Shown: positions 1 to 7,170, numbered from the stretch's first letter. The stretch: 9,288 nucleotides of DNA from Xanthobacteraceae bacterium (GCA_030037105.1 JASHRY010000191.1:1-9288); one strand, 5' to 3'. Translations and numbers: made by a program. Notes: a model not told the origin generated them from the letters alone.

Positions 1-186
1 CTAATCGACTCTGCCTCCGATCATGTGGCCTTTGACGCGAGCAAGCACGTGCTTGCGATCGCGGGGATTAAGCCCGTTGCGGAGCCGCAAGTGAGTGTCA
101 ATATCGACGTGCGAGCGGGCTATGTGATCGATCTGAGCGAGTACGTGGAGCAGCCCAAGGATATGAAGGTCATCGGTCCAAAATAG
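1..186 (+). CDS. C-terminal end of an unrecognised protein (5' truncated by window edge)
   Basis: Reading in frame from base 1 gives 61 codons and then TAG at 184-186, with no internal stop. About 70% of these codons end in G or C by my count, which supports coding in this frame. The visible peptide is mixed hydrophobic and acidic, with a beta-strand-like stretch around residues 31-45 (key part VNIDVRAGYVIDLSEY), and it ends in a lysine-rich tail. I do not recognise the family. There is no signal or membrane segment in the part seen. GC is about 57%, somewhat below the genes to the right. An antisense frame is also open here, but its His/Arg-rich product looks like a shadow. Function unknown. 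Confidence 0.55.
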   Translation, partial: LIDSASDHVAFDASKHVLAIAGIKPVAEPQVSVNIDVRAGYVIDLSEYVEQPKDMKVIGPK

Positions 187-255
187 TTCGCTGCTGATCG
201 CTAGGAACATGGGTTGAGGTATGGGCCAAGCGGTCACAAAAATTTAAGTCATTGA

Positions 256-274
256 TATTTCTACAAAAGAAATA
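256..274 (-). terminator. Possible AT-rich hairpin terminator downstream of tRNA-Ser
   Basis: TATTTCT (256-262) and AGAAATA (268-274) are perfect 7-base inverted repeats around a 5-base loop, starting 5 bases past the encoded CCA of the tRNA in the direction of its transcription. Read on the - strand, a TTTTT run follows about 14 bases after the stem (near 238-242). The stem is nearly all A/T, so it is weak, and the T run is not adjacent. It could equally be chance structure in an AT-rich patch. Confidence 0.3.
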
Positions 275-279
275 GCTTG

Positions 280-370
280 TGGCGGAAGGGGTGAGATTCG
301 AACTCACGAGGGAGCAGAACCCCCTGCCGGTTTTCAAGACCGGTGCCTTAAACCGCTCGGCCACCCTTCC
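280..370 (-). tRNA. tRNA-Ser, anticodon UGA
   Basis: On the - strand the transcript begins GGAAGGG (370-364) and this pairs perfectly with CCCTTCC at its 3' end (290-284), followed by discriminator G and a genome-encoded CCA (282-280). The anticodon stem CCGGT/ACCGG closes the 7-base loop CTTGAAA, giving anticodon TGA (UGA in RNA), which reads UCA and related UCN serine codons. GTTCGAATC forms the T-loop region, and a long variable arm (GGGGGTTCTGCTCCC) marks it as a class II tRNA. The length of 91 nt is usual for tRNA-Ser. It is divergent from rlpA. Its 3' end faces lower-GC DNA towards the left window edge, a position often used by integrases. Confidence 0.97.
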
Positions 371-622
371 GTCGTCTATTCTTCCCACAGGAGGAGCCCG
401 CATCTTACGCGCGAAATGTGTGACCAATCCGACAAAACCGCAACGACGAGACAGCGGATGCGAAAGTTTCCGCGCATTCACGGTTTGAGGGACGATTCCG
501 GCGACTCGCGGCCAGCTTACCAAGGCCGTCCGCCGCGTGCGGCCATCGTTCACTATCGAGGGGCTTTTTCGCCACAATCTTACCATGCTGCGGTTTGATA
601 CCTGTCGCCGGGATCGGGGAAA

Positions 623-1426
623 ATGCGGGCTCGGGCCAGCGCGACATTGCGAAGGTTTGCGCCGATTAGCGCCTGCGCTATGTTTTGCCTCCTGCTGGCG
701 CATTGTTCCAATGTCAATAGAATCGATCCGCGCTACGGGGTCTCCGCCAGTCCGCGTGTTGTAGATGCCGACGAGCCGGTACCCAAAGGCGGCGGGGTCT
801 ACCGGGTCGGCGAGCCCTATGTCGTCGGCGGACGGCTCTATGTGCCGGAAGAAGACCCGCACTATCGGGAGGTGGGCCTTGCGTCCTGGTATGGTGACGA
901 CTTTCATGGCCGGCTGACCGCCAACGGCGAGGTCTTTGACGTCGGCGGCATCTCGGCGGCGCACCCGACGCTGCCGCTGCCGAGCTACGCGCGCGTCACC
1001 AACCTCGCCAACGGCCGCTCGCTGGTGGTCCGGGTCAACGATCGCGGGCCCTATCACGGCGACCGCATTATCGATGTGTCGGTAAGGGCGGCGCAGCTTC
1101 TGGGCTTTTACGGCCGCGGCACCGGCTGGGTGCGGGTCGAATATCTCGGCCGCGCTCCGCTCGAAGGATCGGACGATCGGATCCTGGAGGCGACGTTGCG
1201 ACAGGGCGAACCGGCGCCGGCTCCGGGCAGCGTCAAGACTGCCGCGCGCGTCCGGGTCATTCCGGAAGAGCTCGGGCCGCCCCCGGCAAGCCACGCCAGG
1301 TTCGCGAGTGTGTCGGCGAGCGACGCCTTCTCTGCGCCGGCCGGGATGCGGGCCATGTCGTATGCCGATCCGTCAACGGGGCTCGACGGCACCGATCAGT
1401 TCTTCAATGGCCGCGGGCTCTATTGA
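623..1426 (+). CDS. rlpA: RlpA family septal ring lytic transglycosylase, putative lipoprotein
   Basis: A 267-residue protein with one double-psi beta-barrel domain at about residues 84-176. The family signatures are clear: GLASWYG (85-91), HGRLTANGE (95-103), HPTLPLPSYARVTN (114-127) and RVNDRGPY (137-144). E103, H114 and D140 have the same spacing as the residues I recall as important in Pseudomonas RlpA (E120, H131, D157), so it is probably active on denuded peptidoglycan glycan strands at the division septum. Residues 1-28 look like a lipoprotein signal: basic start, hydrophobic core, then LLAHC with C28; His at -1 of the lipobox is unusual. There is no SPOR domain; about 90 C-terminal residues are low-complexity and Pro/Ala-rich. 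The start at 623 has a GGGG/GGGGA purine tract just upstream; a later ATG at 680 would remove the basic start of the signal. It precedes dacF, another periplasmic peptidoglycan enzyme, by 126 bases. Confidence 0.9.
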   Translation: MRARASATLRRFAPISACAMFCLLLAHCSNVNRIDPRYGVSASPRVVDADEPVPKGGGVYRVGEPYVVGGRLYVPEEDPHYREVGLASWYGDDFHGRLTANGEVFDVGGISAAHPTLPLPSYARVTNLANGRSLVVRVNDRGPYHGDRIIDVSVRAAQLLGFYGRGTGWVRVEYLGRAPLEGSDDRILEATLRQGEPAPAPGSVKTAARVRVIPEELGPPPASHARFASVSASDAFSAPAGMRAMSYADPSTGLDGTDQFFNGRGLY

Positions 1427-1476
1427 TCTGATCCTCCCGCCTGCGTCATTTTCACCTCGTTAAGATCACGGCCATG

Positions 1477-1496
1477 CGCGCGCCCCATTGCGCGCG
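1477..1496. terminator. GC-only hairpin between rlpA and dacF
   Basis: CGCGCGC (1477-1483) and GCGCGCG (1490-1496) form a perfect 7-bp stem around a 6-base loop, about 50 bases after the rlpA stop. No T run follows on either strand, so it is not a classical intrinsic terminator. It may mark the 3' end of the rlpA transcript or lie in the dacF leader. Alternating CG sequences make such repeats in high-GC DNA easily by chance. Confidence 0.3.
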
Positions 1497-1552
1497 GGAA
1501 AGTCGAAACAACTGGTTTTCGGCGTCGGTTAAGCCTCGGAGAGGAGGCGTGC

Positions 1553-2776
1553 GTGCGCACCGGGCGTCACCGAGTTTTGTTGTTGGGAAGAACGCTGTGC
1601 ACCATGGCGGCGTTTTTGTTCGCCGCCAGCGTCACCGCTTATGCCGCCCAGGGCTTGACCACGAAGAAGGACGATTCCTTCCAGACCAGCGTTCCCGACG
1701 CCATCCTCATCGATCCCGACAGCGACAGCGTTCTGTTCGAGAAGAACGGCGATCAACTGGTCGCCCCGGCGAGCCTGGCCAAGCTCATGACGCTCGAATT
1801 CGTATTCCACGAAATCAAGCAGGGTCGCCTCAAGCTCAGCGACGAGTTCACCATTAGCGAGAACGCCTGGCGCCAGGGCGGGGCGCCGTCGCACGGCTCG
1901 ACCATGTTTGCCGCCATCCACAGCCGGGTGAGCCTGGATGACCTCATTCACGGCATCATCGTCGATTCGGCCAATGACGCGTGCATCGCTATCGCCGAGG
2001 CGCTCGCCGGCAGCGAGACGGCGTTCGGCGACATGCTGACAAGGCGGGCGCGCGAGATCGGACTGGAAAAATCGACCTTCACCAATTCGACCGGCTATTC
2101 CGACCCGAACCTGCGCGTCACCGTGCGCGAACTCGCCGAACTCGCGCGCCACATCATCCAGGCTTACCCCGACTTCTATGCGTATTTCGCCGAGCGCGAA
2201 TTTACCTGGAACAACATCCGGCAGCAGAACCGCAATCCCTTGCTGACAATGGACATCGGCGCCGATGGGCTGAAGACCGGTGAGACCGCCGAGGCCGGAT
2301 ACAACCTCGTCGGCTCGGCGGTGGCGGACAATTTGCGCCTGATCGTCGTGGTCGCCGGAGCGAGATCGGAGAAAGAACGCGCCGAAGAGGCGCGCAAGCT
2401 GCTCGACTGGGGGTTCCACGGCTTCGAGTCCCGCGTCTTGTTCGCCGAAGGTCAGACGGTCGGCGAGGCCACGGTGTTCGGCGGTGACTCGAGCTATGTT
2501 CCGCTCGTTGCCCGCGGCACGATCCGGGTCATGATGCCGCGCAACGGCGACGAGCGGCTGGTCGCGCGGCTCATCTATACCGGCCCGGTGCCCGCTCCGG
2601 TCCGCAAGGGCCAAGCGATCGGCAAGCTCAAAGTGTGGCGCGGCCAAAACCTTGCGCTCGAAGTGCCGCTTCAGGCCGCGGAGGATGTCAGCACCGGCAG
2701 CATGACCGGACGCGCGATGGACGCCGCCACCGAGTTGATGATCGGCCTGTTTCGGGCCGGCGTCGATCGGTTATGA
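1553..2776 (+). CDS. dacF: D-alanyl-D-alanine carboxypeptidase (peptidase S11, DacF/PBP5-like)
   Basis: A 407-residue penicillin-binding protein that removes the terminal D-Ala from peptidoglycan pentapeptides in the periplasm. All three serine-acylase motifs are present: SLAK (S74, K77; the nucleophile and general base), SAN (139-141) and KTG (241-243, in GLKTGETAEAGYN). The transpeptidase-like domain runs from about 38 to 270, followed by a beta-rich PBP5 C-terminal domain (about 290-380). The last 20 residues (MDAATELMIGLFRAGVDRL) look like the amphipathic helix that anchors these enzymes to the inner membrane. A Sec signal peptide covers about 1-32 with likely cleavage near AYA-A. The GTG start is chosen because GAGGAGG ends 5 bases before it and because it supplies the basic n-region. 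The stop codon overlaps a 14-bp palindrome. dacC and dacA are alternative names for the same family; the assignment to the family is firm. Confidence 0.93.
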   Translation: MRTGRHRVLLLGRTLCTMAAFLFAASVTAYAAQGLTTKKDDSFQTSVPDAILIDPDSDSVLFEKNGDQLVAPASLAKLMTLEFVFHEIKQGRLKLSDEFTISENAWRQGGAPSHGSTMFAAIHSRVSLDDLIHGIIVDSANDACIAIAEALAGSETAFGDMLTRRAREIGLEKSTFTNSTGYSDPNLRVTVRELAELARHIIQAYPDFYAYFAEREFTWNNIRQQNRNPLLTMDIGADGLKTGETAEAGYNLVGSAVADNLRLIVVVAGARSEKERAEEARKLLDWGFHGFESRVLFAEGQTVGEATVFGGDSSYVPLVARGTIRVMMPRNGDERLVARLIYTGPVPAPVRKGQAIGKLKVWRGQNLALEVPLQAAEDVSTGSMTGRAMDAATELMIGLFRAGVDRL

Positions 2777-2788
2777 TCGATATCGATC
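2775..2788. repeat. 14-bp perfect palindrome at the dacF stop codon
   Basis: GATCGATATCGATC at 2775-2788 equals its own reverse complement and begins inside the dacF TGA stop. It has no loop, so it is more like a protein-binding site than an RNA terminator. It is built from GATC/ATCGAT words that are common in high-GC alphaproteobacterial DNA, so chance is possible. Confidence 0.4.
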
Positions 2789-2865
2789 GCGCTTTGGCCG
2801 GTGCGCACGGCGCCAAGCCTGCGGTCTACCTATATGGCCATTGGCCGCTTTACCTTTGTCTCCCA

Positions 2866-2890
2866 TATCTTCGTATTAACAACGAAGATA
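2866..2890. promoter_or_regulatory. Perfect 9-bp inverted repeat upstream of tmk, possible operator
   Basis: TATCTTCGT (2866-2874) and ACGAAGATA (2882-2890) are exact reverse complements separated by 7 bases (ATTAACA). They lie in the non-coding gap between dacF and tmk. The repeat overlaps a possible -35 box TTAACA (2876-2881), which is followed after 15-16 bases by TAATAAT (2897-2903). A dyad of this size over a promoter is what MarR, TetR or PadR type repressors bind, but I cannot assign a family. It could alternatively be a stem at the end of the dacF transcript; there is no adjacent T run. Confidence 0.45.
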
Positions 2891-2903
2891 AAGTCGTAAT
2901 AAT
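2876..2903 (+). promoter_or_regulatory. Candidate promoter for tmk
   Basis: TTAACA (2876-2881) and TAATAA/TAATAAT (2897-2903) resemble -35 and -10 boxes with 15-16 bases between them, in an AT-rich stretch that stands out from the GC-rich surroundings and lies 50-80 bases before tmk. The -35 match is moderate and the spacing slightly short. Its placement over the inverted repeat is the main reason to list it. Confidence 0.25.
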
Positions 2904-2983
2904 CTGACATCATAGCGTTTTTCTGTAATGAAAATAGCCGTTATGCCGGCATGAAACAGCGCTTTTCCGATCGAGACGCAAAC

Positions 2984-3652
2984 ATGAGAGGGCAGTTCAT
3001 CACCTTCGAAGGCGGCGAGGGGACCGGCAAATCGACCCAGGCTGCGATGCTGGCGGCTCACCTTGAAGCCCTGGGTCTCAGCGTGCTGCTGACCCGCGAG
3101 CCCGGTGGCTCGCCGGGTGCGGAAATCGTCCGCCACGTGCTGCTGTCCGGAGCGGCAAAGCCGTTTGGGCCGGACGCGGAGGCAATGCTGTTCGCGGCCG
3201 CACGCGACGACCACATCAGGTGTGCGATCCTGCCGGCGCTCGCGGCCGGCAAATGGGTTGTTTGCGATCGCTTCGCCGATTCCACCCGCATTTATCAGGG
3301 GGTTCTCGGCCAGGTGGATGAGCGCTTGATCAAGGCCCTCGAGCGAATATCCCTCAGCAATCTCAAGCCCGACCTTACCATTGTGCTCAACGCGTCGGTC
3401 GCCGTGGGGCTGGAGCGGGCGGCGCGGAGGCGCGGCGATTCAAAGCCTGATCGCTTCGAGGCGGAAAAACGCGAATTTCACGAAAAACTCGCCTATGCCT
3501 ACTTGGCCCTGGCCGCGGCGGAACCGGAGCGCTGTGTGATCATCGATGCCAATGCGAGCGAGGAGGAGGTTGCCAAGCGCGTATGGAATGCCGTGAGCTT
3601 GCGGCTCAACCCGGCAATGGCTCCATTGACCTTCGCAAACGTGGCCACATGA
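2984..3652 (+). CDS. tmk: Thymidylate kinase (dTMP kinase)
   Basis: Phosphorylates dTMP to dTDP with ATP in the cytoplasm, on the path to dTTP. The protein has 222 residues from this start, normal for the family. Motifs in order: P-loop FEGGEGTGKST (8-18), TREPGGSPGAE (37-47), the DR motif in CDRFADSTRIYQG (94-106) that contacts dTMP, KPDLTIVLN (128-136), and a LID region with basic residues RRRGDSKPDRFE (148-159). I prefer the ATG at 2984 because family members begin almost directly at the (M)xGxFITFEGG strand; an in-frame ATG at 2951 would add 11 residues (MKQRFSDRDAN) with no family look. Neither start has a strong ribosome site. The stop overlaps the holB start (ATGA), indicating translational coupling with the delta prime subunit. 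Confidence 0.95.
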   Translation: MRGQFITFEGGEGTGKSTQAAMLAAHLEALGLSVLLTREPGGSPGAEIVRHVLLSGAAKPFGPDAEAMLFAAARDDHIRCAILPALAAGKWVVCDRFADSTRIYQGVLGQVDERLIKALERISLSNLKPDLTIVLNASVAVGLERAARRRGDSKPDRFEAEKREFHEKLAYAYLALAAAEPERCVIIDANASEEEVAKRVWNAVSLRLNPAMAPLTFANVAT

Positions 3653-4683
3653 GTCCGCGGGAAAGCGAATACGGCGAAGCGCGGCACCCGCGCATGACCG
3701 ACGTCTTGTTCGGTCACGCCGGCGCCGAAACCGCGCTCCTTGCCGCCTACCGCAGCGGACGCGTTCCGCACGCCGTCCTCATTGCCGGCGCGAAGGGCGT
3801 CGGCAAGGCCACGCTTGCTTACCGCATGGCGCGGTTCATGCTCGCGCATCCAAACCCGACCGCGCCCGAGGTTGCGGCAGCAACCTCGCTCGCCGTCGAT
3901 CCGCGGCATCCGGCGGCGCGCCGGATCGCTGCGCAAGCCCATGGCGGGCTCCTCGTTCTCGAACGCACGGCCAACGAAAAGGGCGCGCTGCGCCAGCAGA
4001 TCGCCGTCGAGGACGTGCGCCGAACCACGGCGTTCTTCGGCGCTACGGCGGGGGAGGGAGGCTGGCGGATCGCCATCGTCGATGCGATCGATGAGCTTAA
4101 CCGGTCCGGCGCCAACGCGCTCCTCAAAGTGATCGAAGAACCGCCACAGCACGCGCTGTTGCTCCTGGTGAGCCATTCGGCGGCGCGCGTGCCGCCGACC
4201 CTGCGCTCGCGTTGCCGCGTCCTCGCGCTGCGGCCCTTGGCGCAGACCGACATCGCCGCCGCGCTCGCCGCCGCGGTGGAAGGTTCGGCGACCGATCCGC
4301 GCATTGTCGCGGCCGCCGCGGCCGCGGACGGCAGCGTCGCGCGCGCCGTGGCGTTCCTCGACCCGAACGCATTGGCGCTGCGCCAGCGCGCGCTCGACAT
4401 GCTCGATCGGCTGCCGGCGCTCAATGCCGAGGCGCTGCATGCGCTCGGCGACGCGCTTGCCGGGACTGACCCGCAACCGCTCGCCGCCTTCGTCGATACC
4501 CTCAATGCGTGGCTCGCCCAGCGCGTCGACGGCAATCACGGCGAGATCGATCGGCTGGCGCGGCTGGCCGAAGCCTGGGAGCGGATCAATCAGGCCGCGC
4601 GCGACGCCGAGACCTACAATCTGGAGCGCAAACCCTTGGTGTTCAGCGCTTTCAACTTGCTTGCCGAGGCCACGCGCGGTTGA
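3649..4683 (+). CDS. holB: DNA polymerase III subunit delta prime
   Basis: A clamp-loader subunit that helps place the beta sliding clamp on primed DNA. 344 residues from an ATG overlapping the tmk stop by 4 bases. AAA+ features: HAVLIAGAKGVGKAT (41-55, P-loop-like with Ala after the lysine, as is common in delta prime, which is not an active ATPase), Walker B-like IVDAIDEL (143-150), NALLKVIEEPP (156-166) and the SRC motif at 187-189. The four cysteines of the E. coli zinc module are absent: C189 of SRC is the only cysteine. The C-terminal half is helical and alanine-rich (including an AAAAAADG run near 221-228). An in-frame ATG at 3583 would lie deep inside tmk and is unlikely; M16 at 3694 is a possible later start. 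A strong 22-nt hairpin lies inside the gene at 3867-3888. Confidence 0.93.
   Translation: MSPRESEYGEARHPRMTDVLFGHAGAETALLAAYRSGRVPHAVLIAGAKGVGKATLAYRMARFMLAHPNPTAPEVAAATSLAVDPRHPAARRIAAQAHGGLLVLERTANEKGALRQQIAVEDVRRTTAFFGATAGEGGWRIAIVDAIDELNRSGANALLKVIEEPPQHALLLLVSHSAARVPPTLRSRCRVLALRPLAQTDIAAALAAAVEGSATDPRIVAAAAAADGSVARAVAFLDPNALALRQRALDMLDRLPALNAEALHALGDALAGTDPQPLAAFVDTLNAWLAQRVDGNHGEIDRLARLAEAWERINQAARDAETYNLERKPLVFSAFNLLAEATRG
3867..3888. repeat. Perfect 9-bp stem-loop inside holB
   Basis: CGAGGTTGC (3867-3875) and GCAACCTCG (3880-3888) are exact reverse complements around a 4-base GGCA loop. It lies within the coding sequence (about residues 73-80), in the stretch after the P-loop where E. 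coli delta prime carries its zinc module. No T run follows. Possible roles are a pause or processing site or a fossil of a small palindromic insertion; chance in GC-rich DNA is also possible. Confidence 0.4.
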
Positions 4684-4700
4684 TACCTATGCAGCGTCCT

Positions 4701-4719
4701 GGCCGGGCCTTGCCCGGCC
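4701..4719. repeat. REP-like palindromic element / possible terminator between holB and metG
   Basis: GGCCGGGC (4701-4708) and GCCCGGCC (4712-4719) form a perfect 8-bp stem with a 3-base CTT loop, 17 bases after the holB stop. The context CGTCCTGGCCGGGC resembles, from memory, an abundant intergenic palindrome of Rhizobiales genomes (GGCCGGG...CCCGGCC). A TT and later GTTT follow, so weak termination is possible. A second smaller dyad, GCGCCG (4736-4741) with CGGCGC (4746-4751), follows before metG. Confidence 0.55.
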
Positions 4720-4774
4720 TTGATCGTTTAGAGCGGCGCCGATTGCGGCGCTTCGATCCGCGGCGCGGAACCAC

Positions 4775-6334
4775 ATGGCTGCCAAGCCCTATTACATCAC
4801 GACCGCGATCGCTTATCCGAACGGCGCGCCGCATATCGGCCACGCCTATGAAGCCATCGCCACCGACGCGATCGCCCGCTTCATGCGCCTCGACGGCTAC
4901 GACGTATTCTTCCTGACCGGCACGGACGAGCACGGCATCAAGATGCTGCAAACCGCGGCCAAGGAAAACATGACGCCGCGCGCGATGGTGGAGCGCAACG
5001 TGCCTCGCTTCAAGGCCATGGTGGCCATGCTCAATTGCTCGAACGACGAGTTCATCCGCACTACGGAGCCGCGCCATCACCGTGCCTCCGAGGCGATCTG
5101 GGAGCGCATGCAGGCGGCGGACGACATTTACCTCGGCAAGTATTCCGGCTGGTACGCGGTGCGCGACGAAGCCTATTACGACGAAAGCGAGACCCGGCTC
5201 GACGAAGCGGGCCGGCGTCTCGGCCCCAACGGCACGCCGGTCGAATGGGTCGAGGAGGAGAGCTATTTTTTCCGCCTGTCGGCTTATGCGGACAAGCTGC
5301 TCGACCTTTATCGACGCCATCCGGATTTCGTGCTGCCGAAAGAACGCATGAACGAGGTGGTGAGCTTCGTGCGCGGCGGCCTGCAGGATCTCTCGATTTC
5401 GCGCACCACCTTCGATTGGGGCGTCAAGGTGCCCGGTCATCCGCGGCATGTGATGTATGTTTGGGTCGACGCGCTCACCAACTACATCACCGCCGTCGGT
5501 TATCCCGACACCGACGGCGAGAAATTCCGCCGCTATTGGCCGGCCGATTTGCACGTGATCGGCAAGGACATCGTGCGCTTCCATGCGGTGTACTGGCCGG
5601 CCTTCCTGATGTCGGCCGGCATCGCCGTGCCGCGACGCATTTTTTCCCACGGATTTTTGTTCAATCGCGGGGAAAAAATGTCGAAATCGGTCGGCAACGT
5701 GATCGATCCGTTCGATCTCGCCAAGGCCTATGGCGTCGATCCCTTGCGCTATTTCTTCCTGCGCGAGGTGCCGTTCGGCCAGGACGGCAATTACAGCCAC
5801 GAAGCCATCGTCAACCGCATCAACGCCGATCTCGCCAACGATCTCGGAAATCTAGCGCAGCGCTCACTCGTCATGGTGGCGCGCAACTTCGACGGCGTCT
5901 TGCCGAACCCGACTGAATTCACGGTAAGCGACCGGGCGCTCCTCGCCGTCGCCGACGGCATGGTCGGCAAGGCGCGCGAGGCAATGGCAACCCAGCAATT
6001 GCATCAGGTGCTCAATGCGGTGTGGACCGCAATCGCCGAGGCCAACCGCTATTTCGCCGGTGAAGCGCCGTGGGCGCTGGCCAAGACCGATCCGAAACGC
6101 CAGGGCACGATCCTCTACGTGACCGCGGAGGTATTGCGGCAGATCGCCATCCTGGCGCAGCCGTTCATGCCTGCGTCGGCCGGCAAATTGCTCGACTTTC
6201 TGGCGGTGCCGCACCGTGAGCGCCTGTTCTCTTTCCTCGGCGGGCCGCACCGGATCGCCGCGGGCGCGCGCCTACCTGCGCCGGCGCCGATTTTCCCGCG
6301 CTATGTCGAGGCGGAAGCGGGCGCGGCGCAATAA
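4775..6334 (+). CDS. metG: Methionine--tRNA ligase
   Basis: Class I aminoacyl-tRNA synthetase that charges tRNA-Met with methionine in the cytoplasm. 519 residues, usual for the short MetG form. The nucleotide-binding HIGH motif is HIGH itself (20-23, in [12 protein letters not shown]) and KMSKS is at 301-305 ([14 protein letters not shown]). FLTGTDEHG (46-54) and the [17 protein letters not shown] stretch (228-244) are typical of MetRS. The connective peptide (about 118-165) has no CxxC pairs, so this is the zinc-free type. The anticodon-binding helical bundle runs from about 345 to 480. There is no C-terminal EMAP/Trbp111-like tRNA-binding domain; the protein ends in a short Ala/Pro tail. 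The start at 4775 has GCGGAA about 8 bases upstream. It is followed by tatD after 2 bases. Confidence 0.97.
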   Translation: MAAKPYYITTAIAYPNGAPHIGHAYEAIATDAIARFMRLDGYDVFFLTGTDEHGIKMLQTAAKENMTPRAMVERNVPRFKAMVAMLNCSNDEFIRTTEPRHHRASEAIWERMQAADDIYLGKYSGWYAVRDEAYYDESETRLDEAGRRLGPNGTPVEWVEEESYFFRLSAYADKLLDLYRRHPDFVLPKERMNEVVSFVRGGLQDLSISRTTFDWGVKVPGHPRHVMYVWVDALTNYITAVGYPDTDGEKFRRYWPADLHVIGKDIVRFHAVYWPAFLMSAGIAVPRRIFSHGFLFNRGEKMSKSVGNVIDPFDLAKAYGVDPLRYFFLREVPFGQDGNYSHEAIVNRINADLANDLGNLAQRSLVMVARNFDGVLPNPTEFTVSDRALLAVADGMVGKAREAMATQQLHQVLNAVWTAIAEANRYFAGEAPWALAKTDPKRQGTILYVTAEVLRQIAILAQPFMPASAGKLLDFLAVPHRERLFSFLGGPHRIAAGARLPAPAPIFPRYVEAEAGAAQ

Positions 6335-6336
6335 TT

Positions 6337-7161
6337 ATGCTCATCGACAGCCACTGCCACCTCGATTTCCCCGACCTTTCCGCGGAGCTTGACGCCGTCA
6401 CCGCGCGCGCTCGCGGCGCCGGCATCGCGCGCATGGTGACGATTTCGACGCGCGTTCGTCGCCATGGCGAGGTTCTGGCAATCGTCGAACGCTTTGCCGA
6501 CGTCTATGGCTCGGTCGGCACCCACCCGCACTATTCGCACGAGGAGCCGGAGGTGACGGCGGCCGACCTCGTGGAGCGCACCCGGCACCCGAAGATCGTC
6601 GCGCTCGGCGAAGCCGGTCTCGACTACCACTACGACAATTCTCCGCGCGAGGCGCAGGAGCGCGGATTTCGCACCCACATCGCGGCGGCGCGCGAGAGCG
6701 GATTGCCGCTCGTCATCCATTCGCGCGCGGCCGACGACGACACCGCGCGTATTCTCGAACGGGAAATGGGGCAGGGCGCCTTTGCCGCGGTGCTGCATTG
6801 CTTCACCGGCGGTCGCAATCTCGCCCGCCGCGCCATCGCGCTCGGGCACTTCATCTCTTTCACCGGGATTCTGACCTTCAAGAACTCCGCGGCGCTGCGC
6901 GCGATTGCCGCAGAGCTGCCGTCAGAACGCATCCTGGTCGAGACCGACGCGCCCTATCTCGCGCCCGAACCCTTTCGCGGCAGGCGCAATGAGCCCGCTT
7001 ACGTGGTCGAAGTCGCCAGGATATTGGCCGAGACTCGCGGCATTAGCTTCGAGGAGATTGCGCGGACGACGACCGAGAATTTTTTCCGCCTGTTCGCCAA
7101 AGTGCCGCGTCCGCCTCCGACCGGCGGCATGGATGCGCCGACGCGGTCCGTGCGGGCTTGA
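6337..7161 (+). CDS. tatD: TatD family metal-dependent hydrolase (DNase)
   Basis: A 274-residue TIM-barrel amidohydrolase-superfamily protein; characterised TatD/YcfH members are metal-dependent DNases implicated in DNA repair. Metal-site residues are all visible: H6 and H8 in DSHCHLD (4-10), E92 in ALGEAGLDYHYD (89-100), H128 in LVIHSRAADDDT (125-136), H154 in LHCFTGG (153-159) and D204 in ETDAPYLAPEP (202-212). The C-terminal 20 residues are a Pro/Arg-rich extension beyond the family core. The start lies 2 bases after the metG stop with no clear ribosome site, so translation is probably coupled to metG; metG-tatD-hydrolase is a common neighbourhood in alphaproteobacteria (from memory). The exact substrate cannot be told from sequence, and ycfH is an alternative symbol. 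Confidence 0.92.
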   Translation: MLIDSHCHLDFPDLSAELDAVTARARGAGIARMVTISTRVRRHGEVLAIVERFADVYGSVGTHPHYSHEEPEVTAADLVERTRHPKIVALGEAGLDYHYDNSPREAQERGFRTHIAAARESGLPLVIHSRAADDDTARILEREMGQGAFAAVLHCFTGGRNLARRAIALGHFISFTGILTFKNSAALRAIAAELPSERILVETDAPYLAPEPFRGRRNEPAYVVEVARILAETRGISFEEIARTTTENFFRLFAKVPRPPPTGGMDAPTRSVRA

Positions 7162-7170
7162 TCGCAGGTC

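Noticed and set aside
279..488. + strand open frame over the tRNA (69 codons)
   Set aside because: It is the well-known false frame antisense to a tRNA-Ser gene (GVRFELT...), not a protein gene.
371..622. Promoters of tRNA-Ser and rlpA
   Set aside because: TTCACT/CACAAT-like and TTGGTC/TAAGAT-like pairs exist, but matches or spacing are poor; I could not choose one.
170..1294. Long - strand open frame (374 codons) across the tRNA and rlpA
   Set aside because: It runs through a tRNA gene and antisense to a clear rlpA; the product is Arg-rich with no family signature, typical of high-GC antisense frames.
1529..2647. 372-codon - strand open frame
   Set aside because: It is antisense to dacF, whose SxxK, SxN and KTG motifs are intact; the antisense product has no recognisable motif.
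2773..2907. 44-codon + strand open frame starting with an ATGA overlap of the dacF stop
   Set aside because: The coupling geometry is suggestive, but the start falls in a 14-bp palindrome, the 9-bp dyad and promoter-like boxes lie inside it, and the peptide has no signature. Regulatory DNA is the better reading.
3499..4539. 346-codon - strand open frame
   Set aside because: It is antisense to tmk and holB and Arg/Gly-rich, a shadow frame.
4652..5800. 382-codon - strand open frame
   Set aside because: It is antisense to metG, which has both HIGH and KMSKS motifs; no independent support.
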